A DNA stretch of 5,045 bases from Calditrichia bacterium (GCA_026991005.1 JALXCH010000382.1:1-5045); one strand, 5' to 3'. Shown: positions 1-4,437, numbered from the stretch's first letter. Numbers and translations are program-made. The notes: generated from the sequence alone by a model not told the origin.

Positions 1-93
1 CACCTTACCATCTTTGGTGCGATAGGATTCGGCGATTTGAACCGTTTTGTGCGTTTTTCCGTTTCTTGTTGAGCCGCTAATTTTAATAAACAT
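1..93 (-). CDS. IS1634-family (IS4-like DDE) transposase, N-terminal fragment cut by the window edge
   Basis: Reading leftward from the ATG at 93-91, 31 codons stay open to the window edge. The peptide starts MFIKISGSTRNGKTHKTVQI and continues AESYRTKDGKV. This pattern, a short beta-strand start followed by a V-x-I-A-E-S-Y-R-x-x-D-G-K-V segment, is typical of the first residues of IS1634-type transposases of the IS4 superfamily. Such enzymes are DDE nucleases that cut and move their own element. The catalytic domain lies outside the window, so I cannot say whether the gene is intact. The sequence before the start is AT-rich, with only a weak Shine-Dalgarno-like AGG. The assignment rests on recalled family character, not on an alignment. 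Confidence 0.68.
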   Translation of the reverse strand, partial: MFIKISGSTRNGKTHKTVQIAESYRTKDGKV

Positions 94-348
94 AGCCTAA
101 TATAATATATCCTGTGGGCAATGTTAAGTGCTATTTCAAACGATTCATAGACTATACAAAGGTGTAAAAATAGGCTTCCGTGTTGCAGTTTTTGCAGTAA
201 TAATTAGCAATTCAGGATATTGTGCAAATAAACAACTGTCAAACTCGGGATTTAAATCCGGAGCGTTTTTCAAGTTCATTGTCAGATTCCCTCGGTCGCC
301 TAATGCAAACATTTAGCAGGCCAAAAATAAAACTACTACGTGGGGAAA
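94..348. other. Gene-poor stretch between the transposase start and the TA operon, probably the IS flank
   Basis: This AT-rich stretch lies upstream of the leftward transposase and should contain the outer end of its insertion sequence. I could not find terminal inverted repeats, because the other end is outside the window. Open frames exist on both strands (128-316 plus; 312-145 minus, 55 codons), but neither resembles a known protein. The minus frame has a GAGG about 10 nt before an internal ATG at 279-277, which is weak support. A stem GGGAAA (343-348) / TTTCCC (354-359) lies at the right boundary and has no T-tract, so it is not a convincing terminator. Confidence 0.4.
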
Positions 349-377
349 TTGATTTTCCCGTGAAAATATTGTATCTT
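349..377 (+). promoter_or_regulatory. Possible sigma-70 promoter of the Phd/ParE operon
   Basis: TTGATT (349-354) and TATCTT (372-377) are separated by 17 nt and lie about 40 nt before the antitoxin start. Each hexamer matches only partly, so this is a candidate. Its -10 element overlaps the inverted repeat that begins at 375, the usual arrangement for TA operons repressed by their own antitoxin. Confidence 0.3.
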
Positions 378-406
378 ATTTAGTACAAAATAAGAAACTA
401 AATAAG
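375..406. promoter_or_regulatory. Palindromic operator candidate for antitoxin autoregulation
   Basis: CTTATTTAGT (375-384) is the exact reverse complement of ACTAAATAAG (397-406). The same left arm also forms a near-perfect 20-bp palindrome with the copy ending at 394 (CTTATTT, GTAC centre, AAATAAG). Three related half-sites are therefore packed between the presumed -10 element and the antitoxin ribosome binding site (AAGGTG, 404-409). Phd/YefM antitoxins generally repress their own operon by binding such palindromes. That this one is an operator is inferred from position and symmetry. Confidence 0.45.
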
Positions 407-415
407 GTGAATACT

Positions 416-704
416 ATGAGAACAATAAATATTAAACAAGATATAAAATCCTTATCTTAATTCAGGGCGAATGCTTCAAAATTATTAAAACAAGTAAATA
501 ATACCCGTCGTCCTTTAATAATAACTCAACATGGAAAAAGTAAAGCCGTCTTAATGGATGTAGCTGATTATCAGAATCTAATCGAAAAATTAGATATATT
601 AGAAGATATTAGAAGATATTTATTTTTCAGAAAAACAGATAGCAGAAGGTAAAGGGATTCTGCATAATCAAATTAAGGAAGAATTGCTAAAAAGATTTAA
701 ATAA
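416..704 (+). pseudogene. Phd/YefM-family antitoxin, inactivated by a nonsense codon and a 10-bp duplication
   Basis: The family's role is to bind and neutralise a RelE/ParE toxin and to repress the operon. The frame opens at ATG 416, six nt after AAGGTG, and reads MRTINIKQDIKSLS. It then meets TAA at 458-460, where the family usually has Glu (SLSEFRANAS). After the stop it continues FRANASKLLKQV, RRPLIITQHGKSKAVLMDV and ADYQNLIEKLDILEDI, an almost textbook Phd/YefM N-terminal domain. At 601-620 the 10-mer AGAAGATATT occurs twice in tandem and shifts the frame. Removing one copy restores YFSEKQIAEGKGILHNQI and a natural stop at 702-704. The repaired protein would be 92 residues. That stop overlaps the toxin ATG by one base (TAATG). 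With two independent lesions it is very unlikely to make antitoxin. Confidence 0.85.
601..620. repeat. 10-bp perfect tandem duplication inside the antitoxin gene
   Basis: AGAAGATATT is present twice without interruption (601-610 and 611-620). Because 10 is not a multiple of three, the second copy throws the antitoxin out of frame. Deleting one copy restores a continuous, family-like C-terminus, so the duplication is the mutation and not part of the original gene. Replication slippage is the likely cause. Confidence 0.85.
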
Positions 705-996
705 TGAAAATTATCTGGTCACCCCGTTCAAAGGTCCAATTGATGGACATTGCGGAATATATTGCTTTAGACAAGCCAGAAGCAGCTCATAAATGGTTAG
801 AGAATGTATTTCAGAATGTTGAAAAGCTAAAATTATTCCAAAATCAGGCAGCAGAATACCTGAAATAAATCAAGAGAATATACAAGAAATTATATTTGTT
901 AATTATAGGATAATCTACAAAATTGAAAAAGATGTAATTATTATTGCTTCAGTTCGTCATGGAAAACAATTATTAGATAGGGATGAATTAAAATAA
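704..996 (+). pseudogene. ParE/RelE-family toxin, frameshifted by one base
   Basis: ParE/RelE toxins act on DNA gyrase or on ribosome-bound mRNA; which one applies here cannot be told. The ATG at 704 overlaps the antitoxin stop. The frame reads MKIIWSPRSKVQLMDIAEYI then ALDKPEAAHKWLENVF, a typical ParE start, and hits TAA at 866-868 after 54 residues. Adding one C at about 838-839 (TTCCAAAA to TTCCCAAAA) gives LFPKSGRRIPEI, then IIFVNYRIIYKIEKDV and ASVRHGKQLLDRDELK, ending at 994-996. The repaired length is 97 residues, normal for the family, and it restores the C-terminal RHGKQ motif. As it stands the protein lacks the C-terminal half, which carries the active face. A sequencing error could mimic a single missing C, but the antitoxin upstream is broken independently. 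Confidence 0.85.
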
Positions 997-1012
997 AAAC
1001 ACTAAAAGAGAC

Positions 1013-1153
1013 TGCTAACAAATCGCTTAACACGAAATTTGTCACTCGTCCTGCCTCGGGCACAGCGCGGGCGAAGAATTGGTCCAGTGAGTAAGTGTCG
1101 CCAAGTAAAAGTTTTTTGGCGCGTGGCATATCCGGTTAGCTCAATCGTTAGCG
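1013..1153 (+). other. attC1: integron cassette recombination site closing the Phd/ParE cassette
   Basis: The site has the four-box architecture of an attC. R'' is TGCTAAC (1013-1019) and L'' is GCTTAAC (1025-1031). L' is GTTAGC (1135-1140) and R' is GTTAGCG (1147-1153, fits GTTRRRY). R'' pairs with R', and L'' pairs with L' except for one extra T, matching the extrahelical base characteristic of attC. Spacers between boxes are 5 and 6 nt. The variable centre contains a smaller stem CGCCAA (1099-1104) / TTGGCG (1116-1121). At about 141 bp it is a long attC. It starts 16 nt after the toxin stop, and the orientation fits rightward genes. Integron integrases act on the folded single strand of such sites. 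Confidence 0.8.
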
Positions 1154-1180
1154 ACCTAAAACTACAATGGAGGTACAAAA

Positions 1181-1384
1181 ATGAAGATCAAAATTTACTT
1201 AGAACCAAGCGAAGACGGAGGCTACACTGCTATAGTTCCTTCACTGCCGGGTTGTATTTAGGAAGGGGATACAAAAGAAGAAGCATTAAAAAATATCAGA
1301 GAGGCAATTGAGCTCTATTTGGAACCGGTAGAAGACGATACTTTAACAATTTCCCAAGCTGAAGAAGTTGAATTAACAATATAA
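1181..1384 (+). pseudogene. HicB-like antitoxin interrupted by an in-frame TAG
   Basis: HicB proteins neutralise the HicA mRNA interferase and often repress the operon. ATG 1181 follows a strong GGAGG (1169-1173) by 7 nt. The frame reads MKIKIYLEPSEDGGYTAIVP then SLPGCI, the HicB-like partial RNase H fold, and meets TAG at 1259-1261. Relatives usually have Ser there (GCISEGDT), so a TCG-to-TAG change is the simplest history. The same frame then continues EGDTKEEALKNIREAIELYL and ends naturally at 1382-1384, giving 67 codons in all. No hicA is visible on either side: attC1 lies 27 nt upstream and attC2 78 nt downstream. It is therefore an orphan cassette gene. With the stop, only 26 residues would be made unless TAG is read through. 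Confidence 0.82.
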
Positions 1385-1462
1385 ATTAGATTCCAAGTCT
1401 GAACTATGACACTGAAATAGGCTCAAATAACTTTAAATGACTTTCTCAAAAAATTATGATTT

Positions 1463-1534
1463 CGCTAACAAATCGCTCCACATGACCGCCATTCCGCTGC
1501 GCTCCTTGGCGGCAGGTGAGCTTGGTCGTTAGGC
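1463..1534 (+). other. attC2: integron cassette recombination site closing the HicB cassette
   Basis: This is a compact, 72-bp attC. R'' is CGCTAAC (1463-1469) and L'' is GCTCCAC (1475-1481). L' is GTGAGC (1516-1521) and R' is GTTAGGC (1528-1534), a perfect GTTRRRY match. L'' pairs with L' apart from one extra C, the expected extrahelical base. An inner stem CCGCC (1486-1490) / GGCGG (1508-1512) closes the hairpin. Its first 14 bases are identical to attC1 (GCTAACAAATCGCT at 1014-1027 and 1464-1477), so the two sites are related. The cassette it closes would run from about 1148 to 1528. Confidence 0.88.
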
Positions 1535-1586
1535 GCGGAAGATGAAATAAAATATTTCAAGCGGTGAGCATTACAGCCATACATTT

Positions 1587-1599
1587 GGAGGATGATTTG
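1587..1599 (+). promoter_or_regulatory. Ribosome binding site that favours a TTG start for the DUF4160 gene
   Basis: GGAGG (1587-1591) lies 5 nt before TTG at 1597. An upstream GTG (1564) is in the same frame but has no Shine-Dalgarno sequence. Starting at TTG gives MPEIARFFGI, which is how DUF4160 proteins normally begin, so the TTG start is preferred. Confidence 0.65.
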
Positions 1600-1866
1600 C
1601 CGGAAATTGCCCGCTTCTTTGGCATTATTGTTCGTATGTATGCCGAGCCGGGAACATCTCACCTTCACCCGCACTTTCATGTGTACTTTCAGAACTATGC
1701 CGCAGTGTATAGCATCGAACCTGTGGAGATGATAGGTGGTGACCTACCTCGGCGCCAACGGCGGTTGTTGGAGGCATGGGCCGAACTTCATCAAGGAGAG
1801 TTGCAGGAGAATTGGGAACGCTTGCAACGGGGACTTTTTCCGTACAAAATAGCCCCTTTACGGTAA
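1597..1866 (+). CDS. DUF4160 domain protein (first gene of a DUF4160-DUF2442 pair)
   Basis: This is an 89-residue cytoplasmic protein of unknown biochemical function. From the TTG start it reads MPEIARFFGIIVRMY (1-15), then a His-rich HLHPHFHVYF core (22-31), where most relatives have PPHFHA. It continues with GGDLPRR (47-53) and WAELH (61-65), ending in an ENW-containing helix (71-73). These features and the length identify the DUF4160 family. The family is regularly found next to DUF2442, as here with a 13-nt gap, and the pair is often listed as a putative TA module; that role is inferred from context. The conserved histidines could bind a metal or act in catalysis, but nothing here proves it. 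The gene is more GC-rich than its neighbours and lies between attC2 and attC3, so it was acquired as a cassette. A longer form from GTG 1564 (100 residues) is possible. Confidence 0.85.
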   Translation: MPEIARFFGIIVRMYAEPGTSHLHPHFHVYFQNYAAVYSIEPVEMIGGDLPRRQRRLLEAWAELHQGELQENWERLQRGLFPYKIAPLR

Positions 1867-1879
1867 GAGGAGAACAAGG

Positions 1880-2203
1880 ATGGAAAAGCACAAGATTTAT
1901 CGAGTAGTGGACTTTGAAATTGTAGGGTCGTACACTTTGCGCGTGGTCTTTGATGACGGTGTAGAGCAGGTGATTGACTTTCGAGGGGTGCTGGCGGGGC
2001 CAGTGTATGGGGCGTTGAAGGATGAGAAGATGTTTCGTGGGGTGGAAATTGACCCGGAGGCGCATACGTTAGTATGGCCAAACGGGGCGGATTTTGACCC
2101 GGAGACATTGCATGATTGGCCGAGGTATGAAGGAGAGATGAAGCGGATGGCAGCGCGGTGGAAGAGAGAAGCTGAAGTCATGGGGAGAAAGCGGAGGGCC
2201 TAA
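1880..2203 (+). CDS. DUF2442 domain protein (partner of the DUF4160 gene)
   Basis: This is a 107-residue protein with no signal peptide or membrane segment. The N-terminal half (about 8-45) is a beta-rich region with LRVVFDDGVEQVIDF. It is followed by VEIDPEAHTL and the family's best motif, VWPNGADFDPETLHDWP (65-81). The length fits DUF2442 except for an Arg/Lys-rich tail (about 88-106) that could contact nucleic acid. The start ATG follows GAGGAG (1867-1872), and the DUF4160 stop is 13 nt upstream, so the two are cotranscribed and probably work together. DUF2442 is a plausible antitoxin or DNA-binding partner, but this is inference. The stop codon TAA (2201-2203) lies inside the R'' box of attC3, showing how tightly the cassette is trimmed. 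Confidence 0.85.
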   Translation: MEKHKIYRVVDFEIVGSYTLRVVFDDGVEQVIDFRGVLAGPVYGALKDEKMFRGVEIDPEAHTLVWPNGADFDPETLHDWPRYEGEMKRMAARWKREAEVMGRKRRA

Positions 2204-2322
2204 CCGATTGCTCAGCGGACGCGGCTGCGCCGCGCACGAACGTCGGCGGAATTTCGGCCAAAAATCGTTTGCCAGCCAGGGCCTGGGACGGCGCCGCCGC
2301 GCCGCTGACGCTATCGTTATTT
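2198..2322 (+). other. attC3: long-stem integron recombination site closing the DUF4160-DUF2442 cassette
   Basis: R'' is GCCTAAC (2198-2204). The arms 2210-2232 (starting GCTCAGCGG) and 2289-2311 (ending CCGCTGACGC) are reverse complements over about 20 pairs, with single-base bulges and one mismatch. This fits the L''/L' stem of an attC with its extrahelical base. R' is expected at 2316-2322, where GTTATTT is found. It keeps GTTA but departs from GTTRRRY and pairs poorly with R''. The site differs in sequence from attC1 and attC2. The odd R' could mean a decayed right neighbour or a different flank, since R' beyond the G belongs to whatever follows the cassette. Confidence 0.72.
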
Positions 2323-2339
2323 TTACCCGGCGTAAAAAT
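2319..2339. repeat. Perfect 8-bp inverted repeat at the right edge of attC3
   Basis: ATTTTTAC (2319-2326) and GTAAAAAT (2332-2339) are perfect complements around a CCGGC loop. The left arm overlaps the R' position of attC3. It could be a weak bidirectional terminator, a protein site or the border of another element; the sequence does not decide. Confidence 0.5.
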
Positions 2340-2709
2340 TGTTCCATATTCAAGCGCTAAAGCGGAAAAACCTTGCTGATTTACCATGAAATATTTAAAT
2401 TGAATTTGTGCTATTTAGAAAAAGAAATAAATAGATGTTCTCCCTGGCTTTGGCGCCAGGAAGGTTGGTCAGGTTAAATAAAAGCGGTTTTGTTTTCTAC
2501 AGAAAGGCTAGTGGAAGAAATTCCGCCGGGTTCCGTTTCCCGCCGTTGCGGGACAGGCGCAGCGAAAAATGAGCGCTCGCTTTCGTCCGGGGCCCGCGCC
2601 AAAAAGAATATCGCTGCATATAAAACGACAAGACAATCAACGGGAAGTAACATTTACCCGCTACGGTTAGTTCTGGACATTATACGAAAAATAATAAAAG
2701 GGAAGAAAC
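2323..2709. other. Gene-free stretch with GC-rich hairpins
   Basis: No protein-like frame could be recognised on either strand over these 387 bases. The open frame that exists (plus strand, TTG at 2490 to 2852) is unlike any family I know and runs into the membrane-protein gene in another frame, so it is not called. AT-rich flanks surround a GC-rich core (about 2520-2612). Visible stems are CCTGGC/GCCAGG (2443-2448 / 2455-2460) and TCCCGC/GCGGGA (2538-2543 / 2548-2553, loop CGTT), plus the palindrome GAGCGCTC (2571-2578). None has a T-run after it, so they are not ordinary terminators. Confidence 0.5.
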
Positions 2710-2949
2710 ATGGAGTCAAGTTCCTGGCTAATATTGGCGATATTTATTTTAGGAAGTGGCTCTTTAATTGGTTTCTTTATAACCAAGACTGGAGGGTTTG
2801 GCCGTTTTACAACAAGTACCCTGTTGGTGATTTTAGTATTAACAATATCTAGCCTACTTTATGCAAGCGGAAAACTTGAAGGTCAAATAATGGCTAATGT
2901 TTTATTTGCAATTTTTGGTTTTGCTAGTGGTTTATTTACTAGTAATTAA
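2710..2949 (+). CDS. Small integral membrane protein, three predicted helices, function unknown
   Basis: This 79-residue protein begins at ATG 2710 after a purine-rich AGGGAAG (spacing about 5-6 nt). Three hydrophobic segments are visible: residues 6-24 (WLILAIFILGSGSLIGFFI), 35-53 (TSTLLVILVLTISSLLYAS) and 60-76 (IMANVLFAIFGFASGLF). Short polar links contain TKTGGFGRF and GKLEGQ. There is no catalytic motif and I do not recognise a named family. Glycines in the first and third helices suggest helix packing. It stands alone: 750 nt separate it from the DUF2442 stop, and the next recognisable material downstream is a decayed TA pair. Its composition and codon use look coding. A cassette-borne membrane protein or a small toxin are possibilities, neither shown. 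Confidence 0.7.
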   Translation: MESSSWLILAIFILGSGSLIGFFITKTGGFGRFTTSTLLVILVLTISSLLYASGKLEGQIMANVLFAIFGFASGLFTSN

Positions 2950-3062
2950 AGCGTTTGGTTGAACATACATTACTGTAGACTTAGGTTGCTCAGCATATCT
3001 TTATCGTTTTGAAGATTTAAAAGTTTTTCTTTGGTGAAAGAAATAATCGATTTTGATGTATA

Positions 3063-3247
3063 ATGCTTATAACAATGAAAGGACAATGCGAGAGTATAAT
3101 TAACATTTGAAATGAAATTGCCGCTCTATTTGTTGCGATTTGGAATTTCTATCATCACTTTTTAAGAGGGGTATTGCTTACGTTGATTACTCAACTCATA
3201 AATTAGAAAGCGAGTTTACATCGTTTGAGCATATAGAACTGGAATGA
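3063..3247 (+). pseudogene. UPF0175-family antitoxin remnant with frameshift and stop codons
   Basis: In one frame (from 3063 or 3075) the sequence reads MKGQCESIINI, a TGA (3108-3110), then NEIAALFVAIWNF. In the neighbouring frame it reads LEFLSSLFKRGIAYVDY, then STHKLESEFTSFEHIELE and TGA at 3245-3247. Adding one G near 3142 joins the parts as AIWEFLSSLFKRGIAYVDY. This resembles the UPF0175 C-terminal pattern AAELAG-xx-W-x-FL-xx-L-xx-RGI followed by an acidic tail. UPF0175 proteins are putative antitoxins commonly encoded just before DUF3368 toxins, which is what follows here. The N-terminal part is not recognisable. The identification rests on recalled family patterns and on the matching partner. 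Confidence 0.58.
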
Positions 3248-3250
3248 GCG

Positions 3251-3442
3251 AACAAGATTATTGTATCTGACACAACACCAATAATAGGATGGACATCTAG
3301 AAGTCGGTTTGAACTGTTGAGAAAACTCTTTCGAGAGGTATTTATTCCGCAGGCAGTTTACGATGAAAAAGAAATAGTCAATATTAAAACGCTCTAACCC
3401 GAATTGAATCAATTGTGGGAAAATGATTTTAGTATCAGTTAG
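3251..3442 (+). pseudogene. DUF3368 (PIN-like, VapC-type) toxin remnant, internally deleted
   Basis: Starting 3 nt after the UPF0175 remnant's stop, the frame reads NKIIVSDTTPIIG, then SRFELLRKLFREVFIPQAVY and DE. This is the clear N-terminus of a DUF3368 PIN-like nuclease, with the first catalytic Asp in VSDTTP and the IPQAVYDE motif. No ATG precedes it: the codon before is GCG and the one before that is a stop. After DEKEIVNIKTL comes TAA (3395-3397). The same frame then gives PELNQLWENDFSIS and TAG TAA (3440-3445), which resembles the DUF3368 C-terminal tail. About 60-100 central residues seem to be missing, including the other acidic residues. It cannot be an active nuclease. The N-terminal match is strong; the C-terminal one is tentative. 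Confidence 0.72.
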
Positions 3443-3652
3443 TAAGTAATAGATTTATGATTAAAACGAGCGCAAAAGAAATGATTTTTAAAATCGTATA
3501 TGACCTACACTAAATGGGCACAACTTGCCTTTGGCATATTATAAGTTGCGATAAACTTAAATGTTTGGGTTATAATGAAACTATCAACATTGTAAAATTA
3601 GGTAGGCGTAAGTCAACACATTAAAACTCACAAAAATAAGAAGGAGTTCAAA
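3443..3652 (+). promoter_or_regulatory. Upstream region of the DUF1232 gene with candidate promoter and hairpin
   Basis: TTGCGA (3546-3551) and TATAAT (3571-3576), 19 nt apart, form a candidate sigma-70 promoter for the gene at 3653. The -10 is perfect but the spacing is long. Just upstream is an imperfect hairpin: CAACTT (3521-3526) with AAGTTG (3543-3548) outside, GCC/GGC (3527-3529 / 3533-3535) inside. It overlaps the -35 hexamer and could be a regulator site or the end of an earlier transcript. Another small palindrome, GATTTT/AAAATC, lies at 3483-3495. AAGGAG (3641-3646) is a strong ribosome binding site six nt before the ATG. Confidence 0.35.
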
Positions 3653-4045
3653 ATGGCAAAAATAACAAAAAAGCAAGCAGAAGAAGAATTAAAAAATGAA
3701 GCAAAAAATGTTACAGAAGATGACCTTCGAAAAGTACTTGAAAAACAAAAAGAAATAGAAGATAAATTTAAAGGAAATGGACCGCTTGGTAGATTTGTCG
3801 CTGATATTAAACTCCTTTTTGCAATCATTAAAGATTATATTAATGGAGAATATAGGGAAATTCCATGGTGGTCTATTGCAGCTATCGTTGCTGCATTGTT
3901 ATATGTTTTTAATCCCTTAGATCTTATTCCAGATTTCATTCCAGTAATAGGGTATATCGATGATGCTACAGTTGTAGCAGCCTGTTTGGCAATGGTAGAA
4001 ACGGATTTACACAAATACAAAGATTGGAAAATGAAAAATATATAA
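3653..4045 (+). CDS. YkvA-like DUF1232 membrane protein
   Basis: This 130-residue protein starts at ATG 3653, six nt after AAGGAG. Residues 1-40 are highly charged, Lys/Glu-rich and helical, probably a coiled coil (KITKKQAEEELKNEAK, LRKVLEKQKEIEDKFK). A hydrophobic segment (about 72-88) leads into the family signature NPLDLIPDFIPVIGYIDD (87-104), followed by a short hydrophobic stretch ATVVAACLAMV (105-115). The N-P-x-D-L-I-P-D and G-x-x-D-D motifs identify DUF1232 (YkvA family). These are small membrane-associated proteins of unknown biochemical role. The length is normal and there are no lesions. The gene is monocistronic: decayed TA DNA lies upstream and a separate TA operon starts 137 nt downstream. 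Confidence 0.88.
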   Translation: MAKITKKQAEEELKNEAKNVTEDDLRKVLEKQKEIEDKFKGNGPLGRFVADIKLLFAIIKDYINGEYREIPWWSIAAIVAALLYVFNPLDLIPDFIPVIGYIDDATVVAACLAMVETDLHKYKDWKMKNI

Positions 4046-4136
4046 ATTGTTGACAAAATGCTTCACTTTACCCCTAATTATATTTATTTATTAGCACCAG
4101 ATAAATTTTGTCGTCATATTGAAACAAGAAATTATG

Positions 4137-4175
4137 AATAATAATTAACATTATTTGTGAAATTATTATATGAGG
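4137..4175 (+). promoter_or_regulatory. Inverted repeat and ribosome binding site before the vapBC-type operon
   Basis: AATAAT (4137-4142) and ATTATT (4150-4155) are complementary around AATTAAC and are a possible antitoxin operator. GAGG (4172-4175) lies 7 nt before the antitoxin ATG and supports that start. No clear -35/-10 pair was found; the region is so AT-rich that the repeat could arise by chance. Confidence 0.3.
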
Positions 4176-4182
4176 CGCACAT

Positions 4183-4437
4183 ATGATAAAGAAACTAACT
4201 TTAAGTATAGATGAAGCCACAATTGAGAAAGCAAAAAGATATGCAAAGAAAAAGAAAAAAAGCCTCTCTAAATTAGTACAGGAATATCTTCAATATGTTG
4301 CTGAAAAAGAAAACGAGAACCTGGAATTAGAATTAACACCGACAGTAAAGAAACTACTTGGTTCTGTGAAAATTAAAGAAAAATCTATTGAAAATGCAAG
4401 ATTCAATTATCTCAAGGAAAAATATATTGATGGATAA
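4183..4437 (+). CDS. DUF6364-like ribbon-helix-helix antitoxin (VapB-type)
   Basis: This 84-residue protein lies directly before a PIN-domain toxin. The N-terminus KKLTLSID (3-10) is the DNA-binding beta-strand. It is followed by helices EATIEKAKRYAKKKK (11-25) and SLSKLVQEYLQYVA (27-40), the ribbon-helix-helix layout of DUF6364/VapB antitoxins. The C-terminal half (about 41-84) is charged and would wrap the toxin; it carries a short LTPTVKKLLGSV segment. In this family the N-terminal domain represses the operon and the tail blocks the nuclease. The start has GAGG at 7-nt spacing. The gene overlaps the toxin start by 8 nt (ATGGATAA), indicating coupled translation. The frame is intact. Confidence 0.82.
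   Translation: MIKKLTLSIDEATIEKAKRYAKKKKKSLSKLVQEYLQYVAEKENENLELELTPTVKKLLGSVKIKEKSIENARFNYLKEKYIDG

Noticed and set aside
145..312. Minus-strand open frame of 55 codons in the direction of the transposase
   Set aside because: It has a weak GAGG before an internal ATG, but no recognisable domain, and it lies in the IS upstream flank. It is too weak to call as a gene.
128..316. Open frame of 62 codons on the plus strand upstream of the TA operon
   Set aside because: It begins with TTG, has no ribosome binding site and resembles no protein family; it overlaps the expected insertion-sequence end.
458..1261. Idea that TAA or TAG has been reassigned as a sense codon, since two genes have in-frame stops
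   Set aside because: Different codons are involved (TAA for Glu, TAG for Ser), TAA ends most intact genes here, and neighbouring frameshifts show true gene decay.
1039..1311. 90-codon plus-strand frame across attC1 and the HicB gene
   Set aside because: It crosses the folded attC site and overlaps HicB in another frame. The composition is Arg-rich and unlike a protein family.
1625..2181. Several long minus-strand frames opposite the DUF4160 and DUF2442 genes
   Set aside because: They are antisense shadows of a GC-rich coding region, with no ribosome binding sites and low-complexity Ser/Pro-rich products.
2666..2672. GTTAGTT as the R' box of a fourth attC
   Set aside because: The last bases do not fit GTTRRRY and no matching R''/L'' boxes lie within 150 bases upstream.
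2490..2852. 120-codon plus-strand frame from TTG covering the GC-rich patch
   Set aside because: It overlaps the better supported membrane-protein gene in another frame and shows no family resemblance.
4052..4112. Inverted repeat GACAAAAT (4052-4059) / ATTTTGTC (4105-4112) after the DUF1232 gene, considered as attC or terminator
   Set aside because: The arms are separated by 45 AT-rich bases, with no R boxes and no T-run. Eight AT-rich matches can occur by chance.
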